From NCBI GenBank assembly GCA_014379625.1, contig JACMLJ010000014.1, forward strand, positions 1-33,125: DNA of 33,125 nt, in the 5' to 3' direction. The stretch's first letter is position 1. The number at the start of each line of letters is the position of its first letter. Position numbers and translations under genes: made by a program. Below the pieces are notes generated by a model. The model made no database searches and was not told the DNA's origin. It saw nothing but the letters and a program-made list of their open reading frames with translations. The DNA is from Ferruginibacter sp. (GTDB lineage Bacteria > Bacteroidota > Bacteroidia > Chitinophagales > Chitinophagaceae). Below, one piece after another: positions 16,965-25,917 of the stretch.

Positions 16965-17828
16965 TTATTTTCGTGCAACAGACTTTAATTTAAGATTAAT
17001 TTTTTGAAGGTTGTGTACGGCAAAATAATTTTCCCTTTCATTTGAAAACCCGGTCACTATTAATTGGTTTTCGGATACCCCGTAGCTGCATAAACTGTAT
17101 TGGTTATCGTTTAAAAGATCCAGCAAATCGCTGATCTTTATACCGGAATAACCAATTGATTTATTTATTTCCAACTGTATAATGTCAATTTTTTTATTTG
17201 ATAAAAATGTACCAGTCCCTTTTAAAACAGCATACTCAAATCCCTCCACATCTATTTTCATGTAAGCGATAGCAAGGATATTATGTTGCTCAACGTAACT
17301 TTCAATTTTCTGTGAGAGAATAGTCACTGCATTTTGTTCGCCCTGGTCAACAATATGATTTTCGCCGTCAAGGCCATGGGTAAACCCAAGTTCGCCATCC
17401 AAATCACCGGCCGCTTTATTATTGGCAATCACCCTGTTTTGCAAATTATTTAAAGCGATATTTTTTTGAAGCCTTTTAAAATTGAGGGGATCAGGCTCAA
17501 ATGAATGAATCGTACCGGTAGAAATAAACCTGGACATCCAGATGGTATAAAATCCCATATTGGCTCCAATGTCAAAGACTTCATCCCCGGGCTGAATATA
17601 TTTACTTATCAGGTTAAATTCTTCCCAATCAACATAGTAGTTATACATGATCCACATACTTTGAAACGAATCATAATTAAGAAAAATTGCACGGTTATCC
17701 CATAGCCGGTACTTCACATCTTTCAATTTGAAAACCCGGATCAGTTTCCAATAAACAAAACGATACAATGCAAACACCGGGAATTTTTTATTATAAGGAG
17801 CCTGGTATAAAAAGCGTAAAGAATTCAA
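16965..17828 (-). CDS. FkbM-family SAM-dependent methyltransferase
   Basis: 287 residues with EVFDIGANMGFYT (83-95) for SAM binding, the acidic motif SFEPDP (109-114), and the family motif MKIDVEGFEYAVLKG (190-204). It likely O-methylates a sugar of the glycan. The only usable start near the fold is TTG at 17828; an in-frame stop lies 13 bases upstream, so the start cannot move far. It follows the preceding glycosyltransferase gene by eight bases and precedes the next by three, so the three are one transcriptional unit. Confidence 0.9.
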   Translation of the reverse strand: MNSLRFLYQAPYNKKFPVFALYRFVYWKLIRVFKLKDVKYRLWDNRAIFLNYDSFQSMWIMYNYYVDWEEFNLISKYIQPGDEVFDIGANMGFYTIWMSRFISTGTIHSFEPDPLNFKRLQKNIALNNLQNRVIANNKAAGDLDGELGFTHGLDGENHIVDQGEQNAVTILSQKIESYVEQHNILAIAYMKIDVEGFEYAVLKGTGTFLSNKKIDIIQLEINKSIGYSGIKISDLLDLLNDNQYSLCSYGVSENQLIVTGFSNERENYFAVHNLQKINLKLKSVARK

Positions 17829-17836
17829 TGCCTTAA

Positions 17837-19162
17837 TTATTTATTTTCGCTGATTTCAGTGTACAATTCTTCGTATTCCTCCGCCACTGATGCAAATGTT
17901 TTTACAGGCTTAATGCATTCCCTGCTTCTCTCGATCATACCGGGGTCATTAATTAATTGCTGTAATTTATTTTTAAGGTCATTGCTGTCATTCAACTGAA
18001 ACAACCATCCGTTTTTTCCATGGGTGATTTGCTCTGCGTTGCCATATACGTCGGAGGCTATTACAGGTATACCGGCCGCAAATGCTTCCAGGATAACGAG
18101 TGGGCTCATTTCCGAAAAAGTAGAAGGCAAACAGAGCACGTGATATTTTGATAATGTTGCAATTACATTTTCTGAGGAAATTGTTCCGCCCCACCAAATA
18201 TTTTTTTTTTGTTTAGATTTTTCTTTACAACGGGTAGCGTACCCGTCTTCAGTTTCCGGACCGTAAATATGTAAAGCAATCTTTTCTTCCGGTAACCGAC
18301 AAACAGCATCTATCAGCAAATGCAATCCTTTTAACACGCTTATACGGCCAATGAAAACAATTTGTAAAGGAAAACTAAATTTGCTACGATTCGAAAACTC
18401 CTGTATGTCACTTGACAATCCTTGTTTTATTAAAATAAGTTTTGCTAAAGGGACTCCATTTTTTTCCAAAATACCCTTGTACCATTCCCCCAATACCACA
18501 ATTCTTTCAGCAAGTTCAGACAGTTTTAAAAGGTCTTTTTTAATTTTATTGATAATAAAAGGAAAACCCAAGGCTGTTCCAACTGTACTATTTAATGTTG
18601 TAGCATTTAAGCCTGCATTAAAAAGTATGCGCGCCGCAGCACTGAGTATTTTTGCTTTGATGCCAGTAAGATTTTTTGACTGGTAGACACATTCAGTGCA
18701 TCGCTTTATTCGGATAATGCCATCACATTGTGTTACATTTTTATATATCAATGAACCCCTGGCACAAGAATAACCAGGCAGATGAAAAGTAAGCACAATT
18801 GAAATTGCCAGTTCATGGGCTTTTTGTACATGATAAATATTGAAGCCCCTCCCCGGGGCCAGTTCATGAAAATGTATAATATCGGGCTTCTCCACCATTA
18901 AAACATCCTCAAACGCTGTCAGCCCCCCGGGTTTTTCTTTACCCATTATCATCTTACGTCCGTCAATACTGTTTTCAGCATACCGGATAACGCGGATGCC
19001 CTCCCATTCATATTCATCTGTGAACGAACAATCAAAATGCGGAATCAATACAGCTATTTCCATCTCCCTATACCTTAATTGCTGTGCCAGCCGAAGCGTA
19101 TAAATTTCTGTGCCGGCAACAAATTGAGGCAGAAAATGATGAAGGCAGAAAACGATTTTCAT
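17837..19162 (-). CDS. Glycosyltransferase family 4 with a four-cysteine insertion
   Basis: 441 residues from an ATG. The opening KIVFCLHHFLPQFVAGTEIYT has the GT4 glycine loop with the GTE variant. DIIHFHE (94-100) precedes an insertion with Cys133, Cys146, Cys155 and Cys158 (YSCARGSL, TQCDG, RCTEC), a pattern found in a GT4 subgroup and probably binding a metal. The donor domain has VFIGRISVLKGLHLL (269-283), IYGPETEDG (299-307) and the pair Glu351/Glu359 in SEMSPLVILEAF. It is longer than its neighbours because of the insertion. Sugar specificity unknown. Confidence 0.92.
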   Translation of the reverse strand: MKIVFCLHHFLPQFVAGTEIYTLRLAQQLRYREMEIAVLIPHFDCSFTDEYEWEGIRVIRYAENSIDGRKMIMGKEKPGGLTAFEDVLMVEKPDIIHFHELAPGRGFNIYHVQKAHELAISIVLTFHLPGYSCARGSLIYKNVTQCDGIIRIKRCTECVYQSKNLTGIKAKILSAAARILFNAGLNATTLNSTVGTALGFPFIINKIKKDLLKLSELAERIVVLGEWYKGILEKNGVPLAKLILIKQGLSSDIQEFSNRSKFSFPLQIVFIGRISVLKGLHLLIDAVCRLPEEKIALHIYGPETEDGYATRCKEKSKQKKNIWWGGTISSENVIATLSKYHVLCLPSTFSEMSPLVILEAFAAGIPVIASDVYGNAEQITHGKNGWLFQLNDSNDLKNKLQQLINDPGMIERSRECIKPVKTFASVAEEYEELYTEISENK

Positions 19163-19223
19163 TTTATCCTATATTGAATGGTATGCGGGCCAACATCATA
19201 TCAATGAAAAAAACCAGTTTGAT

Positions 19224-19859
19224 TTAGTTGTCAGGTTTTAGTATAAACCAGGAGGGATAGATATCTTTGTTCGTTATTAAAGGTTTTAGATTCCTGGCTT
19301 TCGCAAACTCATCTACAGCAGTTTTTACCCCAAACAGGGTGTTTCCAATTGTCTTATCTAAATAATCATGTCCACAAATAAGCCCTCCGGGTTTTATCTT
19401 ATTGTACCATGCCTGGATATCCTCTTTCACTCCTTCATAGCTATGCCTTGCATCTAAATATACAAAATCAAGTGATTCGTCTTTAAATTTAAGAGACGCA
19501 TTTACGGATAAATCCCTGATAATTTGTGACCGCTCCCTGAACCGGGAAAGCATCTCCCGGACATCCAAATAGATTTCATCAAATTCTTTCTGGCTAATGT
19601 TCATATCATCAACATACACACCGGATGAAAAGTTTTTCCAGGGATCCACGGAATATAATTTCCTTCCCTTCCAAACTTTTAAAAGAAAATCACTGAAGCC
19701 TCCCCTCCACACCCCAACTTCCACGCCTTCCCCGGTTAAACCTCTTCTGTTTAATATAACCGGCAGTTCGTTGCGGGTGCGAATATAAAATACTTTAAAA
19801 AAATAAGTTAACCGGAAAATATCATACACGGACTGGCGGACAGAACTAATAAAATTCAT
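19224..19859 (-). CDS. Class I SAM-dependent methyltransferase (Methyltransf_24 type)
   Basis: 211 residues, ATG start. SAM-binding motif VEVGVWRGGFSDFLL (46-60), then VDPWKNF (71-77), and DFVYLDARHSYEGVKED (131-147) with PGGLICGHDYLD (157-168), the characteristic signature of the class in which Asp/His residues line the active site. Related enzymes methylate sugars such as in macrocin or rhamnosyl O-methylation; here a cluster sugar is the probable substrate. It has 61 bases to the following gene and 46 to the preceding one. Confidence 0.88.
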   Translation of the reverse strand: MNFISSVRQSVYDIFRLTYFFKVFYIRTRNELPVILNRRGLTGEGVEVGVWRGGFSDFLLKVWKGRKLYSVDPWKNFSSGVYVDDMNISQKEFDEIYLDVREMLSRFRERSQIIRDLSVNASLKFKDESLDFVYLDARHSYEGVKEDIQAWYNKIKPGGLICGHDYLDKTIGNTLFGVKTAVDEFAKARNLKPLITNKDIYPSWFILKPDN

Positions 19860-19905
19860 ATAAATGTTGGTTATAAAGCTGTAATAAAACTTGAAAGATA
19901 TTCCA

Positions 19906-20811
19906 TCAGGTGAACAGCTTTTTGATTTTATTGATTGGGATAAAACCCTTCAGAATATCGCTTATGCCCATGCCTGAGTATTTCTTCATTATTAGGGCAT
20001 CTTTAAAATGTGCATAGGCCATTTTTTTGATGATCTTTCTTGCAAAAAGGTTCCTGTAATTCCTTATAGCAACCCGGCGGTCTTTTTCTTTTAAAGGACA
20101 ATCTGGAGTTTCTAAATATGCTTTATTCAGTTCATAATTCAGCATTACATATTCTTCATTCAGGTGACCCAGATTAAATTCCTGGCCCGCATGTCTTCTC
20201 CACCATATCAATGCCGGTTGAAATATTAATACAGGGGTTTGCTGTACTATCTTTAACCAAAGCTCATAATCACTTACATACCTTTTTCCGCTGAATCCTC
20301 CTGTTGTCATAAAATATTCCCTGTGTATAATAGCGCCACTGGGACCTGTGAACAATAGTCCGCCTTTAAAGAAATGATGATTGTAAGCTTCCTGCGGTGA
20401 AAACATAATGGGAAAGGCTTTTGTATCATCCTGTATCCTGAAATAGCAAAGCCCCAGCACTGCTTCAGGATTATTTTCCATGGCATCCACCATTATATTT
20501 AAAGTATATGGATATATTTTATCATCAGAATCCAGGTATTTCAAATATTCGCCTTTTGCATAAGAAGCGGCTTTGTTGCGATTGGGATAATCACCCAGGT
20601 TGTGTTCATTCACATATAAATGTATTCTCTCATCCCGGGCTGCGAAGTTGCCGGCTATTGCAACGGTTTTATCCGAAGATGCATCATCTACAATGATCAA
20701 TTCAAAATTAGTATAAGCGGATGCCAATACACTTTCTATTGCTTCGGCAATATATTGCTCCCGGTTATAGGCCGTCATCAAAATACTTACCAGCGGGTAG
20801 CTATTTGCCAT
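19906..20811 (-). CDS. Glycosyltransferase family 2
   Basis: 301 residues, GT-A fold. PLVSILMTAYNREQYI (6-21) opens the nucleotide-binding domain, VDDASSDKT (41-49) and YLDSDD (92-97, the DXD-type metal site) follow, and the acceptor-side motif GPSGAIIHREYF with KRYVSDYELWLKI appears near 165-190. It uses a nucleotide sugar at the cytoplasmic membrane face. ATG start, ten bases after the methyltransferase gene. Sugar unknown. Confidence 0.93.
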   Translation of the reverse strand: MANSYPLVSILMTAYNREQYIAEAIESVLASAYTNFELIIVDDASSDKTVAIAGNFAARDERIHLYVNEHNLGDYPNRNKAASYAKGEYLKYLDSDDKIYPYTLNIMVDAMENNPEAVLGLCYFRIQDDTKAFPIMFSPQEAYNHHFFKGGLLFTGPSGAIIHREYFMTTGGFSGKRYVSDYELWLKIVQQTPVLIFQPALIWWRRHAGQEFNLGHLNEEYVMLNYELNKAYLETPDCPLKEKDRRVAIRNYRNLFARKIIKKMAYAHFKDALIMKKYSGMGISDILKGFIPINKIKKLFT

Positions 20812-20821
20812 AATTCAATTA

Positions 20822-21580
20822 TCAGAATGTTTTATCCCAGTCCCAGCTCCGGCTGTCCCCCGCTTCTTTTTGGAATGCAATGCAGGTATAATCCAGGCCA
20901 AGTTCCGCATCGGTTTTAAAATTGATTGTTGGGTAGCATTTTTTTTTAAAAGGTAACATACCCATTGTGAATGATAATATGCTTTGCGCCAGTTGTCTCT
21001 TCAAACTAATTTCTATTTTATTGTACCCTTCCAGTATTTTATAATGCGGTAACGAGCTTATAAATCTTGCCACTCTTTGCACACCGGGCCACCCGCCACC
21101 GCAATCATCTAAAATGACCACCCCGCCAACATCTAATATTTTATTGATGAAATAAAAGTCCTGCAAAACAGTATCAAACTGTTTAGTAGTATCGATATAC
21201 GCATACTGTATCCTATGATTTTGATGATATAACTGAGTGAGTATTTTATCTGAATAGTCCCTGCGTATTTGCAGGTATTTTGTCAACCCTTCTTTTTCAA
21301 TATTATGTATTGCGACAGTTCCCCAATAACTATCAGGCTCAATAACAAGATGAGCGCCATCTTCGGAACCTGCTTCCCGATGCTTTTCTAAAATAAACAT
21401 CGCAGAGATTCCGTATGCAAAACCTACTTCCAGCGAGTTTGCGGGCTTCACCCTGTCAAATATTTTTTGAAGAAAAATACCCTGCTCTTTGGAGGTATTT
21501 GAATGTAATGGAATTCTTTCCCCGGCGCTGTTAATTTCCATTGTTCCGCTTTCAAATATCGCCTCCAGCACATTAAGCAT
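20822..21580 (-). CDS. Class I SAM-dependent methyltransferase (Methyltransf_24 type)
   Basis: 252 residues, with EVGFAYGISAMFILE (51-65) for SAM binding, VIEPDSYW (79-86), YAYIDTTKQFDTVLQDF (126-142) and VGGVVILDDCGGG (151-163). The His of the usual D-x-x-H motif is replaced by Lys-Gln in this copy (IDTTKQFD), while Asp130 is kept. The N-terminus up to about 40 is of unknown function. It is followed ten bases on by a GT2 gene and preceded by a 69-base gap. Probably methylates or otherwise modifies a cluster sugar. Confidence 0.82.
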   Translation of the reverse strand: MLNVLEAIFESGTMEINSAGERIPLHSNTSKEQGIFLQKIFDRVKPANSLEVGFAYGISAMFILEKHREAGSEDGAHLVIEPDSYWGTVAIHNIEKEGLTKYLQIRRDYSDKILTQLYHQNHRIQYAYIDTTKQFDTVLQDFYFINKILDVGGVVILDDCGGGWPGVQRVARFISSLPHYKILEGYNKIEISLKRQLAQSILSFTMGMLPFKKKCYPTINFKTDAELGLDYTCIAFQKEAGDSRSWDWDKTF

Positions 21581-21649
21581 ACCTGTTCTTTTTAAAATTA
21601 TTTTTTATGATAGCAGGTATTATTAAAACACTTACCGGCAGCGATTCCA

Positions 21650-22819
21650 TCATGTAAACTTCCGGATTGACTGAGTGATGAAATTTGGCAGCCATGCCTG
21701 GTCTAATCTTGAACCAATTTTTTTATGCACCTGGTGATGCAAGGGAGCAGCAGGATTGGCGGCAGTCCTTTTAAATAATTCCTGGTAGAGCGGGGCCTGT
21801 TTTTTCACATCAAAATTATTGCTAACCAGGTCTGTTACCTCCAACTGCAACTGGTATAAAAATTCCCTGTTAAAATGCAGGCTTTGGATCGTTGCGGCAA
21901 ACGCAATGTTGTCATCCATGCCGCATTTATAACCTGTAATCCCATCTTCCACCAGCTCTCTTATTCCACCAGGTAAATCAGTCACCACCGGCACGCAGCC
22001 CATACTCATCGCTTCTAGTAAGGCCACGGGAAAGCCTTCAAATTTAGTGGGGAAGACCAGTACATCGTTGTGTAAAGCCGCTTGCAGCACCCCCTCTGTA
22101 TTGATGGGTGTTTCAAATTTTACATTCGGTTCATTGATCCATTGGGCCTTTAAATTTTCCGTTTCAGGGCCTTTACCCAGTATGGTCCATTGTACCGGGA
22201 TAGCTTTTTCTTTCAATAAGCGGTTTATTTCAAACAAATCATATACACCCTTGGCCTTATCGTGACGGCCAATAAATAAAAGTTGCAAAGGCTGGTACTG
22301 GTTATGTTTTTTTTGAAAAGAAGCTGAAATGGGGATACCATAAGGCAAATGAAATATATCCCCTTCCCGCGCCGGAAGTTGCTGTAACAGCGAATCATAA
22401 ATGTAGTGGCTATGCGCAATAAATATGTCGATACATTCATGGAACTTAAGCGCTAACGTTACATTATACGGATCATGCACCAACTGCACCACTTTACGCG
22501 GAATATTAAATGCCTGCAACATTATCAAATCGTACTGGTCATTGGACACAAGGATACCCTCCTTTTTACTTAATGCATTGGCAAGTTTACCATAAGTATA
22601 ATACCAGTTATCAGCCGGATCAATGCAAAACTGGTTCACTGTTCCATGCAGATCCGGATCGATAATAGCAGGTGTATTAATATTGGTTTTGATATTTAAT
22701 ATCCATAATTCCTGTGGTAAAGCTTGTGCGCCTTTATAAAGGATGAGTTGCTGTACCAGCGATGTTATACCGCCCAGGTTGTTGATAATAACCTGCGCCA
22801 CATTTGAATTAGCTCCCAT
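21650..22819 (-). CDS. Glycosyltransferase family 4
   Basis: A 389-residue GT-B enzyme counted from the ATG at 22819 (MGANSNVAQVIINNLGG). An in-frame GTG at 22840 exists, but it lies inside the palindrome 22832-22864 and the fold begins at the ATG, which I prefer. NLGGITSLVQQL is the acceptor-side glycine loop; LLFIGRHDKAKGVYDL opens the donor domain and KFEGFPVALLEAM holds Glu261/Glu269 of the E-x7-E pair, followed by ELVEDGITGYKC. The C-terminal 40 residues are His- and basic-rich. Sugar unknown. Confidence 0.9.
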   Translation of the reverse strand: MGANSNVAQVIINNLGGITSLVQQLILYKGAQALPQELWILNIKTNINTPAIIDPDLHGTVNQFCIDPADNWYYTYGKLANALSKKEGILVSNDQYDLIMLQAFNIPRKVVQLVHDPYNVTLALKFHECIDIFIAHSHYIYDSLLQQLPAREGDIFHLPYGIPISASFQKKHNQYQPLQLLFIGRHDKAKGVYDLFEINRLLKEKAIPVQWTILGKGPETENLKAQWINEPNVKFETPINTEGVLQAALHNDVLVFPTKFEGFPVALLEAMSMGCVPVVTDLPGGIRELVEDGITGYKCGMDDNIAFAATIQSLHFNREFLYQLQLEVTDLVSNNFDVKKQAPLYQELFKRTAANPAAPLHHQVHKKIGSRLDQAWLPNFITQSIRKFT

Positions 22820-22831
22820 AGTTTTGCTGGC

Positions 22832-22864
22832 AGACCTCACAGGTTTAAAAAACCTGTGAGGTCT
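22832..22864. repeat. 33-bp perfect palindrome at the end of a glycosyltransferase gene
   Basis: AGACCTCACAGGTTT and AAACCTGTGAGGTCT are exact complements with only three bases between them. The sequence encodes the last residues of the upstream glycosyltransferase, and its stop codon (22837-22839) is within one arm. A hairpin of this strength at a gene junction could slow transcription or protect the mRNA end. AGACCTCACAGGTTT-type palindromes recur in bacterial genomes as REP-like units, so insertion is likely. That is from memory. Confidence 0.85.
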
Positions 22865-23727
22865 TTGATTCCAAAAAAATACCGCAGCACTGTTTTTGTA
22901 TACCGTAATTTATTTTCCTTAAAGAATAAAAACACCAGCAACACGTAGTATTTTATAACGGTGAACTCATGACCCTTAATCGCTAAAAGCTGGTTGAGTA
23001 CAGAAGCACAGGCAGTATAATCGGGTAAGCGCAGGCGCTCATTTTTGTTAAATATATTTTTAGGTAATGCATGCCGCCATTTGCGGTGAATTTTGAAACT
23101 CGCAGTTATCCAGTTCTCATTAAAATTTCCGGATGATAAATGCTCCAGCAACAATTCATAAGTCACCACCAGTTTATACCGCTGGCCTACCTGTAAACAA
23201 TAATCCATATCATAGCCATGAAAACCTGTGAGTAGTTTTTCATCAAATGCATACTCTTTCAACACCGATTTCCTGGTAGCCATCAATACTCCGTCAATTA
23301 CAGCTACTTCCGCCCATTGGGTACTTGCAGGATTTATATTGATGGTTACCGGTTGCGGCCGACCACTGAAATGCTGTATGGAATGGGTACGGTAAAGCGA
23401 CTGGTCGCATGCCGACCATGGGGCCGGGTATTTGGATTTGTACACCGCGCCGGAAATACCCACCAGTCCAATCTCTTTGTTGGCTAATAATTTTTCCAGC
23501 GACTCACCCCAGCCAGTGGTATGTATAATCACATCTTCATGTACAAAGCAAAGGATATCAAACCTGGCTTCTGCTGCGAGTTGATTATACACCCGGGCCA
23601 ATCCTTTTTTTTCTTTGCGGTTATCAAAAGCCAGGATTTCAAAAGGAGTTTTAACAGTTGCCCCCACATTCAACCTTAGCTTTGCGAGCAAAGCGGGGTT
23701 GACAGAACAAACCAGTATGGAGATCAT
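22837..23727 (-). CDS. Glycosyltransferase, GT-A type (Glyco_tranf_2_5/StrF-like)
   Basis: From the ATG at 23727 (MISILVCSVNPALLAKL) it is 296 residues. The frame extends to 23820, but that extension overlaps the previous gene by 97 bases, whereas 23727 gives the usual four-base ATGA overlap and the family start. The visible motifs are ILAFDNRKE (31-39), LARVYNQLAAEARFDILCFVHEDV (43-66 in segments; FVHEDV is the putative metal site) and TGWGESL. Such enzymes act like GT2 proteins in glycan synthesis. The last nine residues, KDLTGFLNL, are encoded by a palindromic repeat, so the natural C-terminus may have been replaced. Confidence 0.82.
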   Translation of the reverse strand: MISILVCSVNPALLAKLRLNVGATVKTPFEILAFDNRKEKKGLARVYNQLAAEARFDILCFVHEDVIIHTTGWGESLEKLLANKEIGLVGISGAVYKSKYPAPWSACDQSLYRTHSIQHFSGRPQPVTININPASTQWAEVAVIDGVLMATRKSVLKEYAFDEKLLTGFHGYDMDYCLQVGQRYKLVVTYELLLEHLSSGNFNENWITASFKIHRKWRHALPKNIFNKNERLRLPDYTACASVLNQLLAIKGHEFTVIKYYVLLVFLFFKENKLRYTKTVLRYFFGIKDLTGFLNL

Positions 23728-24713
23728 GGCCTGGCCTCCCTGAACATTTTTCGGATATAACCCAGCGTAAAATGAGGAGATACGGATGCCCTGGCTATAT
23801 CCATCAACCCCTGCAGCCATTTGCCGTTGTGAAATGAATACAAACCCCGGTTACCGGTATCGTAAGAAATGTATTGATGATTAACGGATAATATTTCCTT
23901 CTTCAAACGGACTTTATTTTGCTTACACCAGGCTTCAAAAAGCAGGCGCATGGTATGGTCATATTGTTCTTTATAGAAGGTTGTATGAGCGCTGCTATGT
24001 TTGGCAATTACACTTTCCGGATGCTGCCTGAACATATTATGCGGGCCTGCTACAAATGCTAGTTTTTTATTCACCAGAATTTTTAGCCAGGTGAGCCAAT
24101 CGCTATTGGTAGGCAGGGATTCTACCGCAGCGCCTGCCTGCATGAAAACGTTTTTTTTAAAGACCACAGCACTCGCATTTGGAATTACATTTTTATGCAC
24201 CAGGAACCGCCGTATAAATTCCATTCCTTCCATTACAAAATTTTCATTAAACAAATCATCATCCATCCCTTCAGTAAATTCCTTCCATGAGCCGGTTACA
24301 TTGCCTGCTTCATTGATGCCCATGCTTTGACAATATGCCAGCCCGATATCATTGTTTTGCAGGTGACAATTTACCAATGACCGGAGCAGTCCGGGTGTAC
24401 AACTGTCGTCTGATTCAGCTATCCAGATCAATTCATTTTTTGCAAGGTGTACGCCTTTGTTCCATTGAATAAAAGTGGATCCGGTGTTATTTGCAGAAGG
24501 ATAAAAACTGATCCTTTCGTCTTTGGCCGCATAGGATTCGATAACCTCCCTGCTGTTATCCGTACTGGCATCGTCTAAAATAATACATTCAAAATCGGTG
24601 AAGCTTTGCCGCAGTACAGATCCTATACGTTGTGGCAGGTAACGGCCGTGGTTATAATTGGGAATGATTACGGAAACTTTGGGCATTTTATCCGGAGTCA
24701 ATATTTGTGGCAT
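23724..24713 (-). CDS. Glycosyltransferase family 2
   Basis: 329 residues from the ATG at 24713; a second ATG at 24686 (MPKVSVIIPNYNHGRYL) fits the usual GT2 start better and would remove nine residues. Motifs: VSVIIPNYNHGRYL (13-26), LDDASTDNS (46-54), and IAESDD (98-103, DXD equivalent). NSDWLTWLKILVNKK near 187-200 is the acceptor-side region. It ends in a four-base overlap with the following glycosyltransferase gene. A 351-base repeat-bearing gap lies upstream, so it is the first gene of its block. Confidence 0.92.
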   Translation of the reverse strand: MPQILTPDKMPKVSVIIPNYNHGRYLPQRIGSVLRQSFTDFECIILDDASTDNSREVIESYAAKDERISFYPSANNTGSTFIQWNKGVHLAKNELIWIAESDDSCTPGLLRSLVNCHLQNNDIGLAYCQSMGINEAGNVTGSWKEFTEGMDDDLFNENFVMEGMEFIRRFLVHKNVIPNASAVVFKKNVFMQAGAAVESLPTNSDWLTWLKILVNKKLAFVAGPHNMFRQHPESVIAKHSSAHTTFYKEQYDHTMRLLFEAWCKQNKVRLKKEILSVNHQYISYDTGNRGLYSFHNGKWLQGLMDIARASVSPHFTLGYIRKMFREARP

Positions 24714-25065
24714 ACTTTAATTTCTCAAATGTGAAATACTATTCTTTAATCCGCATTTCTCTACCTCACTCCCCGATGAAAATTGTTATACATGAACATG
24801 GCTTAAGCTGAATTGAATTCCTTGATTGATTTGGCTAAAGCCAACATGAATTAGTTCACATTTATTTCTCCAGCTAAAGCTGGAGGCAATTGATGTGCCT
24901 ATTGGCATCCCATTTTTCCTGGATTTCTTTTGGGCAATGGTTGCTAACCTTCAAAATTCTGTAATCATTTAAAGACCCTTACCAAGGTTGGCAACCCCCT
25001 CTCGTCCCGGCGGGGTTTTCACAGGGTAAGCTACAGATTATAAAAGGGCCTGCATGAAACCCCGA
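24714..25065. repeat. Gene-free gap with REP-like hairpins
   Basis: Two related palindromes built on a CTAAAG core lie 23 bases apart: TTGGCTAAAGCCAA (24831-24844) and CTCCAGCTAAAGCTGGAG (24868-24885). Paired hairpins of this sort form dispersed repeats in Bacteroidota genomes (recalled, not searched). A third C/G-rich inverted stretch, near CCCGGCGGGG, is at about 25005-25015. No gene or clear promoter seen. Confidence 0.6.
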
Positions 25066-25917
25066 TTATTTTTTTCTATCTATGGATTTAATCCATTTTA
25101 AAGGCCCTAATATAAAATTACCCAGCCTGTAGCTTAACGAATTAGACAGTTCAGCCTTATACCGCTCAAAATTTTCAACCTGTTCCTTCAAATATGCATT
25201 GTCGCGCAATACCTGGATGGGCTCGGGAAAATGTTCCATATACTTTTTAATATGCTTACAATAAAACTGCTGCTCTACCCTGTGCTTTTTTTCCAGGAAC
25301 AGGTCGGCATTGCGGCTTGATTTTTTTATCCGGTAGTGTAACAAAAAATCTTGTATGACAAATGTCTGTTCCGGGCGGTCTATTAGTCTTAGAAACATAT
25401 CCCAATCTTCCCACCCTTCCCGGAAAGCTTCATCATACCCGTTGATCTTTTCAAAACCGGTTTTCCGGAAAAGACTGGTATTGAAAAAAAGATTTCGCAA
25501 GAGATGTTGTGCCGGATGGTAAACCGGGAGTATTTCGGTACCATTGACACTGCCAAAATATTCCACCCCCGTCCCAATAATTTCAAGTTGTTGATCCTGG
25601 TCAAGCAGGGGTACGGCCAATGAAAGAAAACGGGTATCAATCCGGTCATCCGCGTCTAAGGGTAAAATAAATTCACCTGAACTGTGAGCAATACCATAAT
25701 TTCTTGCGGCAGATACCCCCCTGTTGACCGTATGCAAAATGACAGTATTTGGTTTTTGCAAAGCATTTAAAACTGCTAAGGTATGTTCATCACCAGAGCC
25801 ATCGTTTACTACAATAATTTCAAAATCACGATAGGTTTGCGCAAGTACGGAATCGATGGCTTCTTCAAGAAAAGCGCCCTGGTTGTAGCAGGGGATAATG
25901 ATGGAGACCTTAGGCAT
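25066..25917 (-). CDS. Glycosyltransferase family 2
   Basis: 283 residues with VSIIIPCYNQGAFLEEAI (4-21), VVNDGSGDE (36-44), PLDADD (86-91, metal site) and the catalytic-base region EGWEDWDMFLRL (167-178). The C-terminal 55 residues contain a short heptad-like helix (EQVENFERYKAEL) and a basic amphipathic end, perhaps for membrane association. The ATG overlaps the previous gene's stop by eight bases. Sugar unknown. Confidence 0.93.
   Translation of the reverse strand: MPKVSIIIPCYNQGAFLEEAIDSVLAQTYRDFEIIVVNDGSGDEHTLAVLNALQKPNTVILHTVNRGVSAARNYGIAHSSGEFILPLDADDRIDTRFLSLAVPLLDQDQQLEIIGTGVEYFGSVNGTEILPVYHPAQHLLRNLFFNTSLFRKTGFEKINGYDEAFREGWEDWDMFLRLIDRPEQTFVIQDFLLHYRIKKSSRNADLFLEKKHRVEQQFYCKHIKKYMEHFPEPIQVLRDNAYLKEQVENFERYKAELSNSLSYRLGNFILGPLKWIKSIDRKK

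Noticed and set aside
22820..22840. GTG start for the glycosyltransferase at 21650
   Set aside because: It lies in the palindrome and adds seven residues before an ATG that fits the fold start; kept only as an alternative.
23728..23820. N-terminal extension of the glycosyltransferase ending at 22837
   Set aside because: It overlaps the preceding gene by 97 bases; the ATG at 23727 gives a four-base overlap and the family's usual N-terminus.
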